From NCBI GenBank assembly GCA_963921795.1, contig OY997651.1, positions 40,116,356-40,180,355 on the forward strand: a stretch of 64,000 nt of DNA, given 5' to 3'. The stretch's first letter is position 1. The number at the start of each line of letters is the position of its first letter. Below the pieces are notes generated by a model. That model was not told the DNA's origin. It searched no databases and worked only from the letters and a program-made list of their open reading frames with translations. Made by a program: the position numbers and the translations under genes. Shown piece by piece: positions 49,601 through 58,892 of this stretch. The DNA is from Nannobrachium achirus. Lineage: Eukaryota; Chordata; Actinopteri; Myctophiformes; Myctophidae.

Positions 49601-52600
49601 CATTTGCAACGCGATGTGAGCTTGTATGTCAGTTGTTCTCAGACGTTCCCTGAACACGGTGCAGGCAGAGGTGGGACGTTCGCGAACGAATCGAATCTTT
49701 TGAACGGTTCTTTGAGGTGAACGATGGGATCCGGTTCGCGCAGTAGAGAGTGCGAAGTAGAGAGCGCATAGTGAGACAGATCCTTGGCTCGGTCTCACTT
49801 CAAAGAGCCATAAATCCCTTTAGTTGCAGGGTGAAGTGTCTCGCTTTACGCTGTCGCTTCTCAACACAGAGGAGGTTCGTTGAAATGAAGTGAAAGCAGC
49901 GCTGTGCAGAACAACATGTTTGGGGATCTGTTGGGAATTATTTTCCTCACAAACTTTATTTAGCAGTCAAATTTCGCCGGGATGGTAACGTGTAGCGTTT
50001 GTTGCACGCTACGTCACTACTGGAGTCTAAAAATAGCTACGCTACGCTACAGTTACGCTGGTTCAAAAGGAGCTGCGCTACCGTGACGCTACTGACAAAT
50101 GTAGTTAAGCTATGTAGCGTCGCTACTTGTAGCTCGCTACTGCCCATCACTGGAAATCACAATGTTTTGTTCTCCACTCCTGGTCGCTTATCTCCCGATT
50201 AGGGAGTCTTACTGGTGTATTTATGTATTTACAGTACAGTACAGTACTTGACAGAGGGAGATGGCTTACATTTCTGTAGCAGCTCTGCCCTGAGGGTGGC
50301 ACTCTTGGGCTTCCTTTTGAGCTGGAAATGTTTGACAGGGGGCGTGAGCGGTCCCACCAGGGTTGTAAGGGCGTACTTGTTCAAGTACTGGCACTCCAGT
50401 GGCAGGTTGGCGGAAGCTTCACACTCATTCACTGGGGGTTAGAGGAAGAGGAGGAAACTTTTGAGTTGAAAATATTATCTATTCTAAAGCAGCCACTCCT
50501 TCTGAAGTTCTTTCATATTGCAATTAGAGCACGAGCAAAGCCAGACATTTGGGTACGATGCCGGATCTGGATTAGTCCTTGACCAACCATTAACCGATGT
50601 TTAATTTAGACCGATATTTTGTCAAAGGTAAAACTAAAGGGGCAAAATCAATTTGAAAAACTAGCAACATTTTACTTGTAAATTATAAGCAGATAAACAC
50701 AAACAACTTTGATATTTTAAATTAAGTACCGGTATACTGTACTATAGATATTAAAACTTAAATATACAAATTTAACTTTAAATGACACAATAAACAAGCA
50801 AACAAGTACATACAAATATATATAAACTGAGGCCCCCAAAACAAAATAGACAATCTATAAGTTCATTAAGTGTCTACTGCTATTTCTGAAACATTTTTAA
50901 AAAGGAACCAAATTCAGGAGCATAATTGCCAATTTCCAAAAAGTTAAATAATGGCTCATATATGATACTGTATATCGGCCAAACCGATATATCGGTCTGG
51001 CTCCAATTTCTATAATCAATGTGAAAGATGTGTTTCTGGAAACTGTATAATGTCAACTTTGCATGTCAAGTGTTTTGTTTTGCCCGTTTCCTGCACAGAG
51101 CAGAAGTGTGCAACCGACATCTGAACATTCAGCATTAGAACTTTCCAACTGTTAAATTGTCATTTGGCTATCTTGTACTTTCAGTTTGCTGTCCTTGTAT
51201 TTTACTTGGATTACTCGGCATTACTTGGCAAAACAAACTTAAAAGAGCAATAAATCAAAAGAATAAAACATTTTATTGCAAGTACAACCAGAACACTCCC
51301 TGAGGTATTATTCCCGAGGTATAGGACTGAAACAGATGAACAGGCTACTAGCACAACAGGTGTTAACTTAATTGAACTCGCAGACGACCACAGAAGTCTG
51401 CTATCATCTGATTAAATTGAGCTATAGCCAAGACAAGAGTACTTCAAGCATAATGTCTCTCACTCTACTCCATTACCCACAACAGACTCATTCATTCATG
51501 ATGCATGCTATGCTACTAATCCAAGCATAGACCAATGCAAATTATTTTCAGTAATCCACACGCACCATATTATTCAATTATATATAGAGGAAGTTACTCT
51601 GTAAATGAATGACACTCAGTAAGCATCAATATCACCCTATTGTAAGATACAAGGGCACATAAAACAATTCAACTGAAGCCCACGAAGGGCCACCCATTCA
51701 AAACAGCCCACTAACCAGATGAACCCCAGAGTCCCTATTCTTCTAAAGGTAAACACTTGGCACAACCCCCAAGTATAAATACCAAGCATCCGTCCACCAT
51801 GCTATTTGGACATCCAATTTCCTTCCTTCAGTCAACAACAGAGGATTCAATGCAGTTTTCAATATTGTAAGCTGGATACAGCCTCTCAATCAGTAGACTA
51901 ACATTGAAAAGTATAACTTTATTATGACCGTCCTGATATTTCTGTGGTTTGTATACAGTAATGTATATACAATAGGTGCATGCTACATTTTAGGAAGCCC
52001 TGCTCAAATGCATGCTTTGCAGTTTGCACAATCCTCAAGTAAATACCTTCTACTATGTCATTTGAACATCCAATTCCCTTCACACTTAATACACCTTCTG
52101 AAAATCAAAATAGCTGTATTCCAAAGCTGTGTTGCAAAGCAGAGTGCATAATGTTTGGACACAGAGAGCGAATATTTGATGATCAGACTTCATCACTGCA
52201 CAACGCATTGTTGCTCGCGCTACGTCAGAATAGTCTGGTTGAAACAAGTCTTAATTACTTTTCACATGCCGTGAGGATGGGGTGTATAATATAATCTGAG
52301 TGTTTGCAGGTCTACTCCCATTCTGATGAGAACATAGGATAACATAATCCCTACCTTTCTCTCGGAGTTCCCCTAGGATGTCCTGCACGTTGGGGTTCTG
52401 CTCCTCCAGGTCTAGATTAAGGGAGCCCGTCTCTGGGAAGGACTTGAGGATGTCAGCCACCATTAGCACCCAGGGCTCAGAATCCACCGTAGCCATTTGG
52501 ATGATTTCTGACAGGGCCTCCTTCATCTGAAAACCGCGGAGCAGTGAGATTATAAACCCAGCACGTGTGTGGTAAAAATGTAAAAAAGGTGACAATTCTA

Positions 52601-53652
52601 TTGCTAAACTGTGCAGTGAAATAACCTGTTAAAAAAATTGGATCAACACTATTTATTTACCATTAACCACTTGAAACCAAGTGTCCCCATTCGGGACATG
52701 TCATAATAGGCTACAAACTCACAATACATTGCAACATGTTTTGAGGCCATTTTCAGCAACAAGATTAAGGGAGAAAATGAGGGGGTCCAAGGATAGACCC
52801 CTTGGGGACCCCAGTCAAGTGACTGAATATAGTATGACATAGCTCGGAGTCTCGAACAATAAAAAGGTTAGGATCAAGCTTGTAGATGGGCTATATCCGC
52901 TAGTTTTACATTACTTTGAAAGTATATCAATAATTAAACGTCAGTAATTTCTTTGTATATTTACGTTATTTGTCATATCTGCCCTGAGCACTTTATGATA
53001 AGCCTCAAAGGCGAATAGAAAGAAAATGTTCAATGCCAAAAAAATGTGGCATGTGCAAAGGTTTGAAGCACCCAGTCACACAATCTCCAGAAGTCACAAC
53101 ATCCTCATGGACATGATCCTGTTTGTTGCTCTTGAGGCTAGGCAGGCACAGCCCATTTATGAATTATTATATATGATATTAAACTGACTTAAGGTATAAC
53201 TGACCTTACAAAAGACCACTAATGACTTACAATAACACGTTCACTGTTTTCTTTTGTTTTGTGCATAATTTCTTTTTAAAATAACATAAAATAATAATAA
53301 TAAATAGTAAATCTCAACTTCTTTCCACTTATACATTTAGTAAAACATCTAGCCTCGGATCAAGACTATCATAGATGTATTTTATCAAATCTGGCTTTTA
53401 CTTTCAAGTCAGACTCGATAAAATACAGCTATGATAGTCTTGATCCAAGGTTATAAAAACCAAAGTTCCGCAAACTTTTGCATGCAACTGCAAACAGTAA
53501 AACCATTCAATATCAATTCACCAAGTGAGAGAGTTTAATAATGGAACGGTTCCACCTGTATAAACTCCCTGAGGTTGGATGGGGATTCTATTGTGTGTGC
53601 ACTGTGCAGCCACTTACGCAAGGGCTGCCATGCAACAGATGCAGACTTATTG

Positions 53653-53686
<34 letters not shown>

Positions 53687-53714
53687 ACTTATTAGATCTC
53701 CTGCAGTGCAGTGC

Positions 53715-53779
<65 letters not shown>

Positions 53780-53963
53780 TCAATCAACCCAGCAGCCAGT
53801 GCAACCTACTGTACTTCTTTTCTTGCTAACGTTAGCCACTACTACTATAGTGTATTATCGGCTGTCAACAGTATCAGTGAAGCTAATGAGCTAGCTTTGG
53901 TTGTGAGTGTGATGCAAGTTGTGATCACCACAACAACGCAGTCTTGATTAGAGACAGTGGAGC

Positions 53964-54003
<40 letters not shown>

Positions 54004-55212
54004 GTTGCTTTGGTCTTTTAGGATTATGACACGGTTATTGTTATTGCTGTTTGTGCAGCCCAACGGCTAATGTTCCAACAGCCTGTTAGCATGATGATAC
54101 CAGTGGTGTAAAGTAACTAAGTACATTTACTCAGCTACAATTTTGAGGTATTTGTACTTTACTTGAGCATCTCCAGATTTCAGTACTTTTGCTTCTACTC
54201 CATACATCTCAGATCCAAATATTGTACTTTTACCAGTATTTGAAAACTTTAGTTACTACTTTGTGCATTTTGAGTATTATTACAAAACATGCATTAACCA
54301 CTTCAGCCATATGTACATTTTGGCCATCTGAAAATAGCACAAAATGTATATCAATAATAGCACAATAGCACTGTGGGCTTGTAGATCTGCCATTTTCAGA
54401 AAAATTGCAATGGGACAATTTGCATAATGAGTAAGTTACTTTTGGTACATTTTGATACCAACACTTTTGTAGCCTACTTACTCAAGTCATCTTTGAATTT
54501 AGGGGCTTTCATCTGTTAACAGAGTATTGTATTTCTATATTGCAGTAATTCAGTGTTTCTCAAAGTGGATTCCAGGGACTCTGTGGGTTCCTTTAGGGGA
54601 GGTCTAAATGGACCCATACAGTCTGTTAACTCTGACAGTGTACACATGGAACCAAGGGTTCATTTGGTTCCATTTGTACACTGTCAGAGGTAAGGGGAAG
54701 ACCTTGAAATTTGAAGTGGATTCCAGGGATTATGTGGGTTCCTTTAGACACGTTTAGGGGGTTCTACATTGACCCATACAAGTCTGTAACTCTGACAGTG
54801 TACAAATGGAACCAAATGAACCCTAACCTAACTGGTTCATTTGGTTCCATTTGTACACTGTCACAGTTAAGGGGAGGACCTTGACATTTCAAAGTTTGAG
54901 AAACACTGCAGTAACTGATACTTTTACTTAGGTAACGAACGTGAGTAATACTTTTCCCACCACCACCACCACCACCACAGCAGACTAGAGCCAGCCCCAT
55001 ACCTCGTCAACGGTCCTGCGGGGCAGATGCAGCATCCCCAGCAGCAGCTTGAGCTTCACCGGGGGCGACAGGCTGGAGAAACACAGGCGTATGTTGTCGA
55101 TGACCGACACGGTGAGCAGCGAGGCGATGCTGGAGGGCGCCCACAGCTCGTCCGTGGAGCCCAGCTTGTTGTGGAGCCACAGGCCGGTGTCGCTGTCCTT
55201 CATCGACGCCAT
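43683..55212 (-). CDS. nelfa: NELFA: negative elongation factor complex subunit A, complete, 11 coding exons
   Basis: NELF-A is the nuclear NELF subunit that, with DSIF, pauses RNA polymerase II near promoters. Coding exons in transcript order: 55212-55003, 52526-52355, 50431-50270, 48508-48425, 48215-48088, 47962-47893, 47419-47328, 47170-47059, 45724-45342, 44748-44649, 43867-43683. They sum to 1698 nt, or 565 aa plus TGA; human is 528 aa. Residues 1-181 (exons 1-3) are the highly conserved N-terminal region that binds the NELF-C subunit, starting MASMKDSDTGLWLHNKLG. Residues 182-306 include a basic stretch (AKRRRK). Residues 344-471 (exon 9) are an Ala/Thr/Pro/Gly-rich, GC-rich disordered segment that accounts for the extra length. 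Residues 472-565 are the conserved C-terminus, ending KKYKPITNTS. All introns are GT-AG. Several introns are full of transposons. It is divergent from NICOL1. Confidence 0.94.
43989..44387. mobile_element. hAT-type MITE in NELFA intron 10
   Basis: Termini TAGGGCTGTCACGATTATG and ATAATTGTGACAGCCCTA, with perfect 8-bp target duplication CTCAACAG (43981-43988 and 44388-44395). The centre holds a hairpin at 44200-44254. Confidence 0.88.
44200..44254. repeat. Hairpin, AGATCTACAAGCTC family, shortened right arm
   Basis: Outer stem GTGGAAATAGC / GCTATTTCCAC is perfect. The left inner arm is GATCTACAAGCTCACAACGCG but the right inner arm has lost the GAGCTTGT part. Confidence 0.75.
45034..45100. repeat. 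Degraded hairpin in NELFA intron 9
   Basis: Left arm CTTCAAGCTCA, centre GCGCATCATAGTGCGATGC, right arm TGTGACCTTGTACATCTGC followed by TATTTTCAGTG. Confidence 0.6.
46203..46803. mobile_element. hAT-type MITE in NELFA intron 8
   Basis: Termini TAGGCCTGTGCAAAAA and CGTCACAGGCCTA with ATCG-rich subterminal motifs. Target duplication AGAGACAT / AGAGACAA, 7 of 8. No CAGATCTACAAGCTC hairpin inside. Confidence 0.75.
46891..46957. repeat. Hairpin with matched arm change, AGATCTACAAGCTC family
   Basis: Arms read AGCCGATCTAGAAGCTCA and TGAGCTTGTAGATCGGCT: the usual CAGATCT/AGATCTG pair is CCGATCT/AGATCGG here, so pairing is kept. Located in NELFA intron 8 between the MITE and exon 8. Confidence 0.8.
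49027..49106. repeat. Hairpin in the NELFA intron 3 element
   Basis: Stem extends outward to TTGTGAAAATAGC / CATTTTCACAA; centre pairs GCCTC/AAGGC. 80 bp in all. Confidence 0.8.
49314..49546. mobile_element. Nested hAT-type MITE within the NELFA intron 3 element
   Basis: It begins CAGCGGTGGACAGTAACT and ends GTACTGTCCATCTCTGG, with GTACTTGAGTAC motifs inside. Flanks GCTGCAGC / GCTGAAGC match at 7 of 8 bases. Confidence 0.65.
49575..49632. repeat. Second hairpin in the NELFA intron 3 element
   Basis: Arms GAGATCTACAAGCTCACA and TGTGAGCTTGTATGTC around a TTGGCATTTGCAA centre; lacks the AAAATAGC outer stem. Confidence 0.7.
53714..53779. repeat. (CAGA)n microsatellite in NELFA intron 1
   Basis: About 16 units; a second (CAGA)n tract lies at 53966-54003, and a CA tract at 53654-53680. 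Confidence 0.95.
54101..54963. mobile_element. hAT-type MITE in NELFA intron 1 carrying a second MITE
   Basis: It starts CAGTGGTGTAAAGTAACT and ends near TACTTTTCCCACCAC, with internal GTACTTTTAC motifs. It is interrupted by the element at 54551-54908. A degraded hairpin arm is seen at 54357-54395. The right border runs into a CAC microsatellite, so no target duplication is scored. Confidence 0.65.
54551..54908. mobile_element. hAT-type MITE nested in the 54101-54963 element
   Basis: Termini CAGTGTTTCTCAAAGT and AAGTTTGAGAAACACTG, flanked by CAGTAATT / CAGTAACT (7 of 8). The interior contains a direct repeat of a GTTCCTTTAG segment and inverted GGAACCAAATGAACC motifs. Confidence 0.75.
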
Positions 55213-55322
55213 CTTGGAAAAAGAAGTGTTTTTCGGTCGGGCATTTTAACGGGCTACCTAAAAGAGAGAGAGAACGCAACGACGTCCCCCCCGACGCGAG
55301 GACCCCTCCCCTCCCCTCTCTC

Positions 55323-55515
55323 ATGTGTGTTTGTGTGTTGTTATCAATTTATCTGTTTATAAAATGTGATATAGCTCAGTTTACACAATGCTTTCACCCC
55401 CTCCAATTGTATTATGATCCCCATTTTCAACTGTTTTTATTATGTTTTGACACTTGCTTTGGAAAATGTAAACGTATGTTTTCTCATGCCAATAAAGCTC
55501 ATTTGAATTGAATTG
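55323..55515 (+). mobile_element. LINE 3' tail fragment upstream of NELFA
   Basis: Ends CCAATAAAGCTCATTTGAATTGAATTG, a tail type common to fish L2-like LINEs; a similar tail is at 32840-32872 in FAAH2-B intron 8. Confidence 0.5.
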
Positions 55516-55707
55516 TTATAGAATATACATAAATACATACATGCATGATGGGTCAAAGTGGTAGTAGGCCTTTTGCCAAATTAGCAGATTCAGATTCATT
55601 GTTATTGTAATACTGAAGGAGACTTGCTTAACTTGTAGTTATTATTATTATCATCATCATCCTTCTCATCATCACTATATTTTTATATTATTATTTATAC
55701 TTTGTAG

Positions 55708-55869
55708 CAGTGTTTCTAAAAATGTAAAGGTCTCTCCTTAACTCTGGCAGTGTACTAACAGGTTCATTTGGTTCCATTTGTACACTGTCAGAGTTATGGG
55801 TCAATTTAGACCCCCCTAAAGGAACCCTGGAATCCAGAGTCCCTGGAAACCACTTTTTGAGAACCACTG
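55708..55869. mobile_element. Short hAT-type MITE upstream of NELFA
   Basis: Termini CAGTGTTTCTAAAAATG and CTTTTTGAGAACCACTG enclose 162 bp, with a perfect 8-bp target duplication CTTTGTAG (55700-55707 and 55870-55877). It is a shorter relative of the 54551-54908 element. Confidence 0.8.
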
Positions 55870-56853
55870 CTTTGTAGTAGGCCTAGGGCTAGGCCTACAA
55901 CAGTCGCTCGCCAAAAGCATAATCCTAACAGGATTAGGCAATTTTAGGCACTGGTGCCAACATTCTCACAGGGGAGGGTGATCATCACTGGCACTCTAGC
56001 ATAAGTGTGAGAGACAGGATTTTTCATTTAAAAAAAAAAAAAAAAGTCTAGATAATTAAAAAAATATATATCAAAATGATATCCTGCACATAATAATTCT
56101 ACATGTGGGGGAGTCTGGGAGATAGGTGGGTTATTGCAGGATGTAATGATTATTAGGCTACATCCTGAACATATTTCAAAAGCAGAAGGAAAAAATGTAC
56201 ATGGACAATAAAAATCTTTTGGATTTTTAAAATGTATTTCGATAGTGGTGTCAAAATTAAACATAATGTTGATATGGCACACTGACTACCAAGATAATAA
56301 AAACATTGGCACAGATTGCCGACCCCTGATCTACAAGCTATAACTTATAAGTTAGTTATAGGTGTAAAAGGGTGGTGAAAGTATTTCCAATATTCTTCAC
56401 ATTAAAAAAGGAATCACAAGAAAGGGAAAAATGCTTGTCAAATAACAAAACAATATCAAATATATATTTTTAAAAGGCCCATAAGTGTCTGCAATAATTC
56501 ATTCCTTTTACCTGCCTAGAAATGTAGTGGAGTCAAAAGTACATAATTTGACTTTGAAATAGGCCTAGCTAGTGAAAGTCACAAGTAGCCAATCCAAACT
56601 CGGGTAAAGTACACATACTCCAAAAAGTACCTAAGTACAGCACTCAAGTATACTGTACTTTGTTATTACACTGGTCATATAAATTATAGCCACTGTATGT
56701 ACTGGTCCTGACCTGGTGCTAGAGAGGAAAAGATCACCTCTGGCTCTGATGTTCAGGGCCTTCCTACTGCCCTCAGTTCCCTCAATAACAAGCCTTGATG
56801 CAGCTGTTACTTTTGATGTTGCCCTTGATGATGCTCTAATTAATGTCCTGGAC

Positions 56854-57190
56854 CAGTGTTTCCAAAACATTTTAGCTCATGACCCAAAAGAGAAATTAGA
56901 CATATTCCAAGGACCCAAACTAGTGGAAACAGCAGATCTACAAGCTCACAATGCATGGCTTTGTGCCGCGTTGTGAGCTTGTAGATAGGCTATTTCACTA
57001 CTTCTTAAACATGGTTTTCTAATTCATGGAATTTCTTAGATTTTTATTTTATTTATTCAAGAAATTACCTACAGTAAAATCATTGAATTTGTTTTGTAAT
57101 TAAAATGTTTTGAAATAAATAATAATTAAAAACAAAATGTAGGAAACAAAAAAATTCAGGGACCCATAAAAGATTTTCCTTTATTTATTT
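56854..57190. mobile_element. Truncated hAT-type MITE between NELFA and NICOL1
   Basis: It begins CAGTGTTTCCAAAACATTTT and shares sequence, inverted, with 57933-58323 (for example the block rich in AAATTCAATAAATT). A hairpin lies at 56921-57000. The right end is not clear. Confidence 0.55.
56921..57000. repeat. Hairpin between NELFA and NICOL1
   Basis: Outer stem TAGTGGAAAC / TTTCACTA, arms CAGATCTACAAGCTCACAA and TTGTGAGCTTGTAGATAGG, loop about 22 bp. Confidence 0.78.
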
Positions 57191-57595
57191 ATTACCTTGC
57201 TCGAACCAGTTTTATTTTTAAGTCCATACCCGGATGTTCAAGTTCTGCTATGCTTCAATGTTACTTTTATTTTGAAGTCATCGATAGGAAAGCCAATTGT
57301 TTGTTATGATAGGTTGAATTGACACTCGTGGCATCATCATATCGTCCTGCTTTGCGAAAGAAATTACCCATTGTGAGTACATTGCAAAATAATACACGTC
57401 TGTAGGCATAGATATTCATATGTATTGTTACAATGAATTGGGAAATTGTTAGACGTATCGTCTGAGGCAGATGATGGCATGAAATGAATTATTTCACATT
57501 ATGAAATCTCTATGTAGGCCATAATGAAAGGCTGCAAATAATAAATGAGGTTGTTTGCGTTATATTCCAGGCAATTATTCTACGTTTGCGTCGTT

Positions 57596-58605
57596 ATGGC
57601 GTCCAGTGGGTTTGTGCAGGCAGCGATGCTTCTTCTAGCCGTGCAGCTGATCTGTCTCCGGGCAGCTGGTGCTGAGGAGACGGGGACCGTCATCCCTGCT
57701 GAAAGTAGGTCCATATATTAGGGGAACATTCCATCCTGTGCGGTTGAGGTTTCACCTGTTCCATAAACAGTGTATTTTGTGTGTAGGCCACATTTATTTA
57801 TAGGCCTACATCGCCTACATTAAACAGTGCTGCTATTCCACAATTAGTGACTATAATGATTAGTCTCCTCTCCTCATTGTTGACATGTCTCATCATAACA
57901 TAACATGTGTAGGCCTGGCCTACTAGCTAGGCACTGGTTCCCGAACAGTGGGTCGGGACCCATTTTCGGGTCGCGGACAAATTTTTTACTTGTCCCTTAA
58001 TTTTTGGTTTCCTACATTTTGTTTTAAATTTATTATCATGTCAGTTTTGTCAAAACATTTCCAAAAATATTACCAAAAAAGCATAATTTTTCATGATCAT
58101 CATATTGAAATGCAATGATTTTTCTAATTTTTCATTGATAAATAAAATAAAAATCTAAGAAATTCAATAAATTACAAAACAAATGTTTAAGAAGTAGTGA
58201 AAATAGACGATCTACAAGCTCGGCTTGTAGATCGGCTATATTCACTAGTTTGGGCCCCGGCCGGGCAAACCTCTAATTTCTCTTTTGGGTCACAAGCTAC
58301 GGTAAAAAGTTTGGGAACCATTGAGCTAGGCCATTCATTCATTCTAGTTGGGTCTATTAAAAGATCATATAGTCCCCAGCCTTGGTCCTGGTCCTGGAGA
58401 GACCATATATTTCTGATGTCCATCTCTTTACCCGTCTCTTTTTCCAGGCCGCCCGTGCGTGGATTGTCATGCATTTGAATTCATGCAGAGGGCATTGCAA
58501 GATCTAAAGAAAACTGCTTTCAACCTTGACGCAAGGGTATGTGAAGTAAATCATGGATTTTATGTGGTGTAACCTTTATTGTTTATCATCTGTTTGTGTG
58601 TGTGT

Positions 58606-58686
<81 letters not shown>

Positions 58687-58892
58687 TTTTTAGCTTTTTT
58701 AAGCAATCAAGGAAAAATCTGGTACATTTTGTATAAAAAATGTGGCTTTGGCTTGATGTGTTCAGCCAGAGTCTTATATAATGGTAGGTATTTTCTCTCT
58801 CTCTTCATCTTACTCAATAGACAGAGACGCTGGTACTAAGGGCAGAGAGGAGGGCTCTGTGTGATTGTATGCCCACCAACTCACTGCGTTGA
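57596..58892 (+). CDS. nicol1: NICOL1 (C4orf48): small secreted neuropeptide-like protein, 3 coding exons
   Basis: NICOL1 is a small secreted protein; in mouse it acts with NELL2 in luminal signalling of the male tract and it is also expressed in brain. Coding exons 57596-57704, 58448-58536 and 58821-58892 join in frame to 89 aa plus TGA with GT-AG introns. Residues 1-26 form a signal peptide (hydrophobic MLLLAVQLICL, likely cleavage after AAGA). The mature part carries the family core PCVDCHAFEFMQRALQDL (residues 39-56) and TETLVLRAERRALCDC (67-82). Four cysteines remain after cleavage, as CxxC (40, 43) and CxC (80, 82), enough for two disulfides. A splice-acceptor-like TATTCCAG at 57563-57570 may end a 5' UTR intron. 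Intron 2 contains a GT microsatellite. The gene is head to head with NELFA, with 2.4 kb between start codons, as I recall for the human pair. Confidence 0.93.
57933..58323. mobile_element. hAT-type MITE in NICOL1 intron 1
   Basis: Termini ACTGGTTCCCGAAC and GTTTGGGAACCATTG, with a perfect 8-bp target duplication AGCTAGGC (57925-57932 and 58324-58331). It contains a hairpin with almost no loop at 58194-58248, less than 130 bp from the exon 2 acceptor side of the element. Confidence 0.82.
58194..58248. repeat. Loopless hairpin in NICOL1 intron 1
   Basis: Arms GACGATCTACAAGC and GCTTGTAGATCGGC meet at the centre, with outer stem AGTGAAAATAG / CTATATTCACT. Shares the CGATCT/AGATCG variant with 46891. 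Confidence 0.8.
58593..58682. repeat. (GT)n microsatellite in NICOL1 intron 2
   Basis: About 40 GT units with a few GCGT variants, 57 bp after the exon 2 donor. Confidence 0.95.

Larger units (their letters stand above)
48592..50152. mobile_element. hAT-type element filling NELFA intron 3, with a nested insertion
   Basis: Termini CAGTGATGGGCAAGCTAC and GCTCGCTACTGCCCATCACTG flank 1561 bp with a perfect 8-bp target duplication GAAATCAC (48584-48591 and 50153-50160). Subterminal AGCTAC repeats at both ends support one element. Two hairpins (49027-49106 and 49575-49632) and a smaller nested MITE (49314-49546) lie inside. No transposase frame is evident. Confidence 0.85.
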
